Shown here: positions 44,701 to 56,700 of the stretch, one piece after another | How the letters are laid out: every line of letters starts with the position of its first letter | How positions within the stretch are numbered: the first letter of the stretch is position 1 | Assembly: GCA_011009095.1 (NCBI GenBank) | Contig: VTPC01090618.1 | Location: forward strand, 33,856-97,855 | Source: Ignelater luminosus | Taxonomy: Eukaryota; Arthropoda; Insecta; Coleoptera; Elateridae | Direction: 5' to 3' | DNA length: 64,000 bases | Program-made: the position numbers and the translations under genes | The notes under the pieces: generated by a model | Told to the model about the DNA's origin: nothing | Seen by the model: only the letters and a program-made list of their open reading frames with translations | Databases searched by the model: none

Positions 44701-47700
44701 GCGATGCAAAAGGATGGTAAAGCTTTAGCTCTGTTTTAACGAAAAATAAGAATTTCTCGATATGATGAATGCAAAAATGATGTAAAAGGCAACTAAGATT
44801 AAGTATTATACCTGTACTACATTATAGTATCGGTTGGTCACTTTGACTGAGGAAAAGCACGAAAGACAGTGACGGAGATTTTCTAATGCAAACGCATAAG
44901 GTTCTTCTTGGATTCTGGCCGAACAACTTTTTGAATTGGTAATCTGTTTTGGACCAATCGGAAGTTTATTCAGCTTAAATGACGCTATATATTGCCTTAT
45001 GCATATAGAGAAATCTTTAATAATTTTGTAAACTTCTGAGGATAAACATTCATTTGGATACTCCATTTTGACAGATCTTGCTTGCAATCACTGTGCGTCG
45101 GGAAAAACTGCTGGCATCTCACCGACTTTAGTCTGCGTTTAATCGATTCATCAAATTCAGCTATAGAAATATCCAATAATTCAGGTATCATTGACGTAGG
45201 TATTAGGGTTGTGCAAGTCTTTTCGTCGTTTTTTATATGAAAATCATTTATTTAATATTTTATATGAGATATACAGTGTGTTCATTTTAAAACGATTCAT
45301 CCTAATAAAGATATCGAAATAATCAAAAAAAACCCTCAGTGTATGGAGGGGGCATTAAAATAAATAATTAATTTAATCATAGAGGTCGCTGTGTTTGCTC
45401 TCGCACACATAACTTCGAACACTTAAATGGTACTTCATTGCTATACGATACGTCGTAGAAAAGGAAATAACAACAGCAATCTTCTAGTGAAAACAGACTT
45501 CAAACCGGCCTACTAGATTGAAAGTTACAGCACAAAACGTCTTGTTTTAGTGATGAGTTTAAATCGCAATAGAAGCATTTCAATTGTTTTGGTACTTATT
45601 TTGGATATGAAACAGATGAACGTAAACATTCTTAATTGAATAATTTAAATGGAACTGTTAATAGAAAGTCAAAACAATAGAAAAGAAGCAACAGAAAATG
45701 GGCAATTCTTTAAAGGAAGCACCTCATCTAGAGACTCGCATTAGCAGCGCAATTCACACTATCCGACTCCAAATAGGTATAGTGGCACTTATTCTTTACT
45801 CAGAATTATCACTGAAACAATTAAATTGGCCACCTTGATTCAAAGTTAATACAAGAATATCTAACTATAACAACAAAAGTAAGTCATATTCTTTACGTAA
45901 ATTATCGCAACTCGATTGTTTCAATATGTACTTTAGATGAAAAACAAATGCAACTTCACATCTTTTGGCAATGCACAAGGTGAATTGAACTATCGAGGTG
46001 ACTTGCTATTATTAGATATTGTCTTCAAGAATTATACTTATTTCGTGTTGTGCCTTCACTTCTGTTTTTACCTTCTACTAACGGTTTGATTTACAATAAT
46101 CAATTAGAAATGCCTACTTGCATTGGTTTGGCATTCAAAATAAGCACTAAAACAATTGAAATAAGTTTATTTACTTAGCTAACACAATTTAAATTCTTAA
46201 CTAAAATGATACGTTCTGCGCTATAACTTTCGATGAAGTAGGCCGATTCACATTTTGTTTTCACTAAAAAAATTGCTGTTGTGGTGTGATATTTAAGATT
46301 CTGAGGTTATGTGTGCATCAGCGAACACAGCGATCTCTATGAATAAGTTAATTGTGTATTTTAATGTCCCGCTCCATAAACTGAATTGACTTGATTTTGC
46401 TCATTCCGATATCTTCATTTGTTCACGAGATGTTAAGGGTGGATCGTTTTAAAATGAACACACCGTATATTGTCTATCGGGATGGTGCAAGCTGCTCTGA
46501 TAATCCTCGGGTGCTTGCAGCTGGAGATGCTTCAAAGCCTCTTGATTTATGTCAGAGGGGCGTCCAGTTCGAGGCCGGATTTAAGACTGGTGTCATCAGT
46601 AATGAATTTCTTAAACTAATTTTGAACCGTAGGATCTCATATGACATATTGACCTTCAACCTCGCGGATTATACGAACTCCATCAGCAGCACTTCGCCCT
46701 AATTTCCAGTAATGCCAAAGAACGGCCAAAATTCTTACAGTGGGGTTCCGCATTTTGCTCACTTTGTAAAATTCAAATTCGAAGAATCGAAATGCTATAC
46801 AACAGAGATTAGTCTGTAAACTACGTTCTTTGATATAGCATATATGTAACTTGTCAAATAGTTCAATTGTTTAACAACTCTTTTAGAGTCAGAGCTAACT
46901 ATACCTCAAAAAAAAACGAAAAGACTTTTACACAACCCTAATATTAAAGCAAATCGCCAAATAATTGACATGGTATTCGAGCATCTTTAGACATAGATTT
47001 GAGTTAGGTCAAAAAACTTCTTCGCGATCACTTGACTATAAAAAAGCTTCGTTATCAATGAATATATTATATTGATGAACACTTAAAAGAACGTTCGTTC
47101 GAAGTAACGCAAGAAAATGCTCAACAGATTCGACCAAAATTGGTCAAATACTTGAATTAATAGTTTGGCTGTAAAATAGCCGGATTAATACTTTCTAGAT
47201 TAGCATAGTAAATGCTGTCTCCTTCAGTATACTCACCTTTCCTATTTTCATATTGCTTCATATGAATCTTCCATGGTTGGAAGCAATGCTGCAGGTACTT
47301 TTCCGACAACGCTCATAAATTACGTTGCTTTGCTTTCACGACATTGAAAGGAATTTCTTATAATGCAGATTTGATATTAAGAGATAGAAAAAAGCCAGAC
47401 GAATACAATGAATTTTTGATAAAGGGATCTTGTGCTTTGCCAAAAACTGCTCGACCGACAGCGCTTGCGTAATAGCGTGTTGTCTAGGTGAAAGGTTCAT
47501 ATGATCTTTCATAGTTTCGGTCTTATCTGTTCACGAAAGATTTTTAAAATCTTCAGGTATTAGTCCTGCTACTGGTCGAATGTACATCTAAGTCCAAAGT
47601 TATAGTGCTAGAATGAGATTATGCAGCAAATTCTTGAAACTGGATAGAAGGTTAAGATATTTTTTAACTAAGCATCAATTTGTCTTTTAGGATTAGATTT

Positions 47701-50700
47701 CCTAACAACAAAGATGATATTAATCAACTTTTTCTGCGTTTGTCTATGATTTTAGATTTGACTGCATTTGAGGTTGCAGTTGTAAAGGCTTTGATTATCT
47801 TTCTTCTATTGATTGTTTAGTTTTTTCCTATTTTTCACGTTTCTCCTTGAGATTTCCTCAAAATGTTATTTTTTATTATTGAACATATTTTCTTTCCGTT
47901 GATCCTGATTTCCAATTAATAGTCTTTGATTTTCTTTCTTTACAGTGACAATACTGGTACCTTGAATTCAATGAATAAAAGGCTTAACCATTGAAAAGTC
48001 AGTCAGTCCATATTTCCCTTCTTGTCTCTGAAAAAAAGAAGTTTTTGGGAATAACAGAATATCTCTCCATTGCTAAATACTTTGGGCAGTGTTGTCAGTC
48101 ATTAAATGTTTATTTGGGATTTGAGTATACTCTTGAGAATTCGCCGTGAAATTCGCAATCTTCTAAGTGCTGACATATCATTTGTCAGTTTGTTCTGGCA
48201 TATGATCGGATTTGATTTGAGGCAAGTGTTTTCCATGCCCTTTGATGGCAGTTTAGAATTTCTGGATGGAAAATTATCGTAGAGGTTTATAACAAGGTAA
48301 TTTAGGCAAGTATTATCATCATTAGATTCCAATTTTGGTAATCGGAGTCAGTTTGTTTGACTTTTGATTTTTCTATTCCAACAAGTTTTACTTGCAAACG
48401 ATGTTTGCTATGCCGTTCATTATTAAAATGTGGTATCATCAGTTTTTCTGAAGATTGAGTTTTTTTGCCCCTTAACAAATTTTAATCAATTTTGTAGACT
48501 TGAATGTGATTTACAAAACCCGTCAGTCTCACGTGAGATTTTTCTAATTGTGACGCTGAATTCTTCTATTTATTTTCCCTTTATCTACTTGTTTAAATGT
48601 AATTGATGTATTGTACTTGTTGTAAATTTTGAGATTAAAACTACAGTAAACTTTAGTTATTTCCAACTTTGAATATTTAGAATCCTTATTTTGCAATGGT
48701 TGTTAAAAAATGAGTTTTAATCATTTTTCTACTTTTTTTTATTATCGCGTATTCTAATTTTTAGTGGAATTGATTGAAACCATTTAATTCTACAATTGGA
48801 ATACTTGAAGATAATCTTTGATATCATATGTTACGTATGTAAATAAGAACTTGTTTTAATTTTTTTGTTTCTCTATATACTTAGTAATACCAACATAAAA
48901 AACTGTAACGATCTAAAAGACTTAAATACTATGTGCACACTTGATACCTACTATAATAGGCAATAAAACAATCGAATTGCCTATTTGATACGACCTTCTT
49001 ATCTACCCATCTATTAAAATTATTCTCCGTAATTGAATTGACCCGATTTTATTTGGTTTTTATTGTGTATAGGTAAACTTTTATTATCAAATCCATAAAA
49101 TTCGACTATCATTAGAAAGAGGAGATATCGAGAAAAAGGCCCATATAAAAAAGCATAAAAACGCAATCGGGCATGCAAAGATACGTGAAAAATCTACATG
49201 GAGTTTGAAATTGCCATACTACTCCCCTCCTACCCTTCGTCTCTCCCTCAACTATAATAATACTTTTCAGCAACAACAAACCCAAAACAGTTTCACTGAT
49301 TTTTTTATAGTTTTATGGAGATTGGCTATTTTTTGCGTTATTAACCCCGGATGCCCTCTCATATTTTTTTCCGTCGTGTGCTTTTTGTTTTTATTGCTCG
49401 AATGTCATTTAAACTGGTCACGATTTTGAATAAGTCAGTAAAAAAAAAAGAGTTGACATTAATATGTATATTTAATTGTTTTTCCTTTTAAAAAGCAAAA
49501 CGATGGGATTTTTTTTTTGTATTGGTCGTTTTTTTTTGGGAGAGTTAATAAGGGGACACGCGATTTCTTCGAATCTTTTAAGAATAAGATGACATAAATA
49601 TCAATCAAACGCGAAACAAAACAGCTATTTTACTGATAAGGAGCATCGAACGCCGAACGTGAACGGCAGCAACATCGTGAAATGTCACGATGAAGGCTCG
49701 TTTTATACGAAATAGAAGATAAAAGAACAGATATATATTCGACATAGAGGCGTGCATCAGTCTATGGACGACAAGGCGATGCCGCCCAAAATGTTTTCGA
49801 GTATGCCGTATCATAAAGTGAACACACGTCATCCATAAGAAGAACGCATTAAAAGTGTTCGTTGCGTATTTAAAATTTGAAAACGAAATTTAAATAACTT
49901 TATAAAATCTTTTCATTAATTTGGAATAGTTTTATTAAGCCGAATGTGGATCTGTCAGAATTATTCTCTATCTTTATGCAATTTCTTTCTCTATTTGAAT
50001 TAAATAGATCAAACAAAATCTTTCTCAAGCTTTTCTAAGCGTCGCATTGTCGGAAGAATATTTGATGTAAATATACTGTTCAACATCATTAGAACGTTTA
50101 TGATCTTTACGACTTTTTCTATGGATATCAGCAACCTCTCCTTTGCCGCACCTCTAGTTTTACACTAAAACAATCATAGATGTTACTGATTGATATGTTC
50201 AATAAAAAAAAACGAATTCCAATTTGAATTCTTCCACAAAGAAATGGCAAGATCTCAGCAAACAAAATAATTTTATATTTCTTAGCTTTTAACAATTCAG
50301 AAATAATTCATGGAATAAACGAAATTAAAAACCTTTTCTCCACACCGAAAACAAGACTTTAAATGCAATCAATACTTCGTCTGGCCAAATGATCGAATTT
50401 CACAAGGTAATAATAATAAATAAAAGCATGAATTAACATAAATCGCTCGCATGAATTGTTCTCATTAAAATTTCCAAAGGAAATAATATGCAGTTTTTGA
50501 CGGTGGTTATCAGTCAAGTTTTCTAATTGACTAACTTTTAAAATAATCTTTTTAGAAGAAAATTTACTCTTGTTCCTGAAGCTTGCTTCTACTTTAACTT
50601 GATTTTGAGTCTTGGAAATTTAACGAATATCATTTCCAAAATAAAAAATTCCAATTTGAATTGATCACTGGAGAATTCTATGAGTATCTTGCAGCTCGTC

Positions 50701-53700
50701 GTTGCTCAATGTTGTCAGGTTTTTATCTTTCAAAGACGATATGTAACTGAAGTTCTTTGATTTTGGTCAATCCTTTTCCCATGTATGTTGCAAAAGTTCT
50801 TAATTGGATTAATTCAAATCTGTTGAATAACCACCGAGCGAGATCTCATTAAGCGCTGATGGAATCCTCGACTGGTCACTTAGTAACAAAACAGTAGATA
50901 CGAATGAAGGCTCATGGGCATCGTGTAGATGGAACTTGTTCAGTAGACCAGTTAAGAAGTGCAAATGAATAGGAGTCTTAATCAGTTTATTGTCTACTTT
51001 TAGGATTTCGTCAGTGTTAATAACTAATGGCATTATCTCTACTTAACTACATGTAGACCATAGCACTTTGGATTTATAAAACGGAGTACTTGTTTTGCTA
51101 AAAATAATTTATTGTCCAAACAGCTAAGTTACTGATGTTTGTGTAACTTTTTCCTGCAGTAGGTACAGGACGCTCTATGGAATCATCAACAATATTGTAA
51201 TTCCTATGTAATAAAGTGATTTGTCGCCTTTTTGCATTGACCTTTTAAATTTTGGCTTTTCTTTTGTTTTTCCTTCTTTAGAATTTTTCAACAGGAACGA
51301 AATTCATTATTGGGCGTTGGAGCTGTCCAGTGTTCATGGGTTAACTGTTTTTACTTACTTTTTCTGGTTTGGACGATCAAGAATCAGAGCTAATTAACAA
51401 TCAAAATAAATTTCTAACACTAACCGATTAATGAAGAATATACTTGTGGTAGACAGATGGTAATATACCACTCGGTGGTAACAGTACTTTGTGTCTCAAG
51501 AGGCACTGATCCCAGATAATCACTAGCGATCATTTTTTCCAACGCTTCTTGATTTTCTTACTTTTGTTGGTCTTTCTTCACATTCGAACACCCACACTCG
51601 CGATTGCCTTTTTAATTCTGGATCAAACTGGTATATCTAGCTTTCGTCTCCAGTAACAATATAAAATTTGTCCTTAGAATTGCCCTAATCAAATTTCCTA
51701 AGCATGTAGCGGCACCATTCGACTCGTGCGCTTTTCTCTTCTTGAGTAAGGTAATGTGGCACCCAACGAGACACAAGTTTCTTAACACGTAGGTGTTCGT
51801 GTAGATGTCGATAATATTCTGGATTTCTTGACAAGAGTTATCTCTTATTAGATTTTCAAAGGCATTAACATTTTCTGGAGTGACTGCAGTGTTAGGTCGT
51901 CCACTTCTTTCTTCGTCTGTCATTGTTGTACGCCTTCGTTTAAATTAACTGTACCACCAAAAGACTGTTGCCCGAGAAGGACTTTCTTCACCCCTTCACC
52001 AAAAACTTCATTTAATTCTTTCGCTCATCCACATTCAACTCGCATTTGAAATCATAGTAAATCATCACACGAAAATGCTCACGCATCAACTTCATTGTAG
52101 CATTCCATTTGAAATACTATAAAAAAAACAAGCGAATAGCAAAAACAAGTTGCAACTTGGACTGGCGACTTAAAACAAGCTAGGCTATGATATCGAACAA
52201 CAATATTTCATCAGTTGCTTTCGGTTTGATCAAATCTCAAGATTTTTCTAACAACCAACGTATCAGTGTCAATCTTTCTTTCTAGACCTTCTCAACCTCG
52301 AATTGAGACCAGTCAGTTTCAGATTGAGAACAATCATTCTCAAATTGGAATAATCAGCTTCAAATTCAGACTAATCAACTTGATATTGAACTCATATTAG
52401 TCTCAATTTGAAGCTGATCAATCAAATTTGAAATTGATCGCTCCCAATTTGAGGTTAAAAAGGTATAGATCAAGAATTTAGTTGTTATGGAGAACTCTAA
52501 CTGTTTGCTGTCACAACAAAATAATTCAGTGTTTAATGGCAAAGTATAATTATTGGAAATGGACTCAATAATGTCGTATCCTTCAAAACTTATCAAAAGC
52601 AACACTAGATCACAATAGAAGTTGAATCAACAAGGGATATTTTTGTAACTTGAGGAATTCGCAATTGTTTACATTAATTCCCATAATAAACCTACATTCG
52701 CTCTCAGAATGCTATCGATATTTAATTGCTGTAGATATATTAATGATGTTTACTATAGTTTGGATAGTACAGAAAAAAGAAAACCAGAGCCTCTTTGTTC
52801 GCAACGAAGGGGACAGGTCCGAAACGAAAGACAGCTGTTTTATAAAGCTTGTCACTCAAACGTAAGTAGATTTAAAAATCAAATCAAATTAATATGAGTA
52901 AATAGAAGATTGACAGTCACTATTAATGGTATCTTTTCTTAATTTACGAAAGTAGCCTCTTTGTAGTTAATTTATTAATAAATTTAAAGTTTTCGTAACC
53001 GCTGGTGTATATCCGAAGGTTGCGGATTTGATCCCAGCTGAGATCCTAAGATTTCTCTCAAGACGAAATCTGTAAAAGTGATGCCACCATTGAGAAGGGA
53101 TGTAAAGCAATAAGTCCGAGGTGTGACTATGATTAGATTCATGGAAAAAATCCTTACCAGGACAGGGATTGCAAAATCTGGGTTCGGCTAGTTTCTAGTA
53201 ACCGAAATCATTTTAATTAATAAGAGGAAATGTAACTTACGTTATTTACTTACTTACTTACTGTTTCCCGTCAATCCATTATAATTCTCTCGAATGTTTA
53301 AGTCAACTTGGACTGATCCTAAGATAAGTTCCTGATTTTAATTTCTCCGTGTTTATGATTAAAACAAAACTAGACAGACAAAGCTGTTGAGAACGTGAAC
53401 GAGGCGCTTATAATCAAACTGCGTAATTCTCTCTCGTGATTTCTCCTACGTTTTGATCCGTATTGAATCTTGAGCACTTCGCACTTTCAACACTATAAAC
53501 TCGTTTGAAATCTCTGATTCAATTCAACACAATAGATAATTCAACGCGAGCCAAAGGAAGATGACAGTTGGTTCCAAGCGGAGCGATTGGTTTTAAAGAC
53601 GTTTGTAATTCTCAGATTGAAAAATGTCTGTTATATAGACAACAAAGATTCGGCTTCATTTAATGCGACAACTTTTTGAACTAAAATTGACGATTTTGAT

Positions 53701-56700
53701 GAAACGAATTTTTGATGATTTTAAATATTATTATTTTTATGCATAGAACTCTTGAGTTCGCAGTTGTGCCCAAATCCGATTTGGTGATTATATGGTGGAG
53801 TCTATTGTTGAGCGTGTTGCAGAGGTGAAGTGAACTGTTAGTTTAAACCAGGGGTCCCCAACCCTATGCCCGCGGGCACCGTGCCACCCGGAGACTGTTG
53901 CCCGCCACTGTACGACCACGATAAAACAAATTAAGTGTTCAATAAGATGTTACGTAAGAATTTTTGAAATTTCGGTGGAAAAGTTAAATAAAACTAAACA
54001 TCACCAAGCATATTTAATGGATTTAGTAAAGGCGTTTTCAGAAAATCGCTCGGAGCCACTGGGTTGCAATCGGGTTACAAACTTACCGTTCGTTTATTCC
54101 GCTGCGTTGGTAATTGAGCGTTCTAAAATTCGCCCCGGTTATAAAAAACTAACCTTGATTGATGAGTAGGCTTGTTCAGGTTTTTCAAAAGTGAGGGTGG
54201 CGCCAAACATAACCTAACTAAGTTTTTTTTATATCTACCATCTAAGCTGTAGCGTTCAACAACCTTCAGATAATTACGAATACAAACTCTCTTTCGTTGT
54301 TGCAGTGCAGCAACTGTAGCTTATTGATTAATAAAAATGTAATTTTCATCTTCTTCATCTGATTCTACAGCAGACAGCCAAAAAACTCAAGACTGGACTT
54401 TCTGTACCAAATTTTTATGAGTGGACACCATCGACTTTAAAAATTTGTTAACCTTTTCACGCTGATACGCAACAACGCAAACACTGTAAGACACCTTTTT
54501 GTCAGTTAGTGTATTCGAATAAAATTACGCTCCTGATTGGTCGAAGTTGTTTGTTATTGAAATTAGTTTGCATGTTTTCCGGGGCTTTTCTGAGGTTGGT
54601 TGCGCTGCAGTCTGTGTAGTTTGTGCTGTGTAAAATAAATGTGCATTCGACGTATCTAGTTCATTATTTATTCCTAGTTATATGCCCATATATTTATATA
54701 CGGTGTCTCATGCTTCATTGGTTTTAAATACTTTGTTATTTTAATCCCAAAATGAGTGCATCAAGTAAAAGAAAACCAACCTATAATTTTAATACTGACT
54801 AGAAAGAATCATATTGTTTCGTCAATTTTAAAGATAAGTGTATTTGTTGTGTGGCAGTAGCGTTGCAGTGCCGAAGAAACGTAATGTTGGACGTCACTTC
54901 CAGACAATTCATGCCACTTTTGATTCGAGCTATCCACTTAAATATGAAGTAAGAAAGAAGAAAATAAATCAGCTAAATCAACCATGTCTGCCTAACAGTC
55001 GGTTTTCACAATTTGTCGCATGCTTACAAAGAAAAAAAGGCCTTTTCAGGATGGCGAATTGTTAAAACAAGCATTTCTGACTGGCGCTGGATGCTTATTT
55101 GAGGAATTTTCTGACAAACGTGAGACAATGTCGGCAATACAGGATTTACAGTTGTCGGATAACACCATTACAAAAAGAATGCATGCAAACTTAGTTAAAA
55201 AGTGGTTTGGAAATATGTGACTGGTTCTCACTACATTTACAGTTACAAGTCTACAGATATATCAGACAGAGCACAGTTAGAAATTATGATGAGAATAGTA
55301 TTTAGTAGCTGTACTGTAAAAGAAGATTTACTTACAATATTACGAATAAAAGGACGAACAACAAGTGAGGAAACCTATATCATATTTCGAGCATATGTCG
55401 AGTCGATAGATATGCCTCTGCCCAAGCTCGGCAATAACTACTGATGGGGCACCAGCAATGGTTAGTAATATCAATGGATTTATTGCCCTTTGCAAACAAG
55501 ATAAATCATTTCCAAACTTCACGTCGTATTATTGTATTATCCACCAGGAAGCTTTGTATGATAGAATGCTACCCTTCGGATGCGTCATGAAAGTATGCAT
55601 GTACTTACAAAAATAGTAAACTTTGTTCGAGCAGCTCCTTTGCAACATCGCCTTTTCAAGACCCTACTAGAAAATCCTGAAGATCCTGATCTTATTCTAC
55701 ATACTGAAATACGTTGGCTCAGTAAAGGCAAAGTTCTTACAAGATTTGTAAGTTAAATAAAGAAATAAAAAATTATTTCAATACCAAAAATCTAAATTCT
55801 CGCTGGCTGGCGGATTTGGGTTTTATCACAGACATAATGGGAAAATTGAATTATTTAAACTTTGAGCTACAGAAAAAAGACAAACATATAACTATAATGA
55901 TCGAGTCTGTAAACTCGTTTAAAGCTAAACTGGTTTTGTGGATCTCACATCTGCAGATGAAGTCACTTGTGCATTTCCCAAATATGAAAAAAATGATAGG
56001 CGACGCTGAAATTGACTTATCATCATTTGTTACTAACCTTCAATTACTTCAATACCAGTTTGAAAAGCGATTTCAACAGTTCATTGTCATCTTTTTCATT
56101 AATCCTTTTACTTGTTAAGTAAATGCAGCCTAAATATCGTAGTATGGACAGAAGAAGGGAACTAGAACATTTGGATCTTTAGAACGACATTGTCCTAAAT
56201 CCAATGTATCAGATGAGCACTTCTGAAATATACATAGTTGACAGAAACAAGTTTCCATTCTTGAAAAATGCATCATACAAGATAAAATCGTTTTTTCGGT
56301 TCCACATACTTGTGTAAATCATTGTTTTCAGCATAGAATATCATAAAATCAAAGTACAGATCTCGACTTACAGATGAACAGCTTGATGATTGCTTACGAG
56401 CAGGAATATCATCATACTCTCTTAATTATGAAGCAATGGCCAATGAAATGCAATGCCAAAGGTCGCATTGACTTTGAGATTTGTATTTTTTATAAAGAAT
56501 TTTTACACCATGTAAACTTGTATGTATTATTAAATAATTATTTGTTTTACAGCAGAGTATAAACAATAATTTTTATGTTAAAATTATATTTTTGAAATAA
56601 AATATTTTTTTGTACATTATGTGTATTATTATTTTATTAACTATGTCCAACTATAAATTTACCTTGAAAAAATAAATGGTGCCCGCCGCTCGATCGACAT

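Larger units (their letters stand above)
45203..46941 (-). mobile_element. mariner relic with an inserted foldback element
   Basis: Termini: TTAGGGTTGTGCAAGTCTTT at 45203 and, as reverse complement from 46941, TTAGGGTTGTGTAAAAGTCT, flanked by TA (45201-45202 and 46942-46943). Only 69 bp of the 3' side and about 470 bp of the 5' side remain. The inner part was deleted and a 1196-bp foldback element (45272-46467) sits between. Confidence 0.7.

Noticed and set aside
44806..45191. Two overlapping minus-strand frames as a gene
   Set aside because: Different frames without motif or splice sites that would join them; composition is intron-like.
49440..49535. Poly(A)/poly(T) tracts as retroposon tails
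   Set aside because: No upstream coding remnant or direct repeats; they are simple homopolymer runs.
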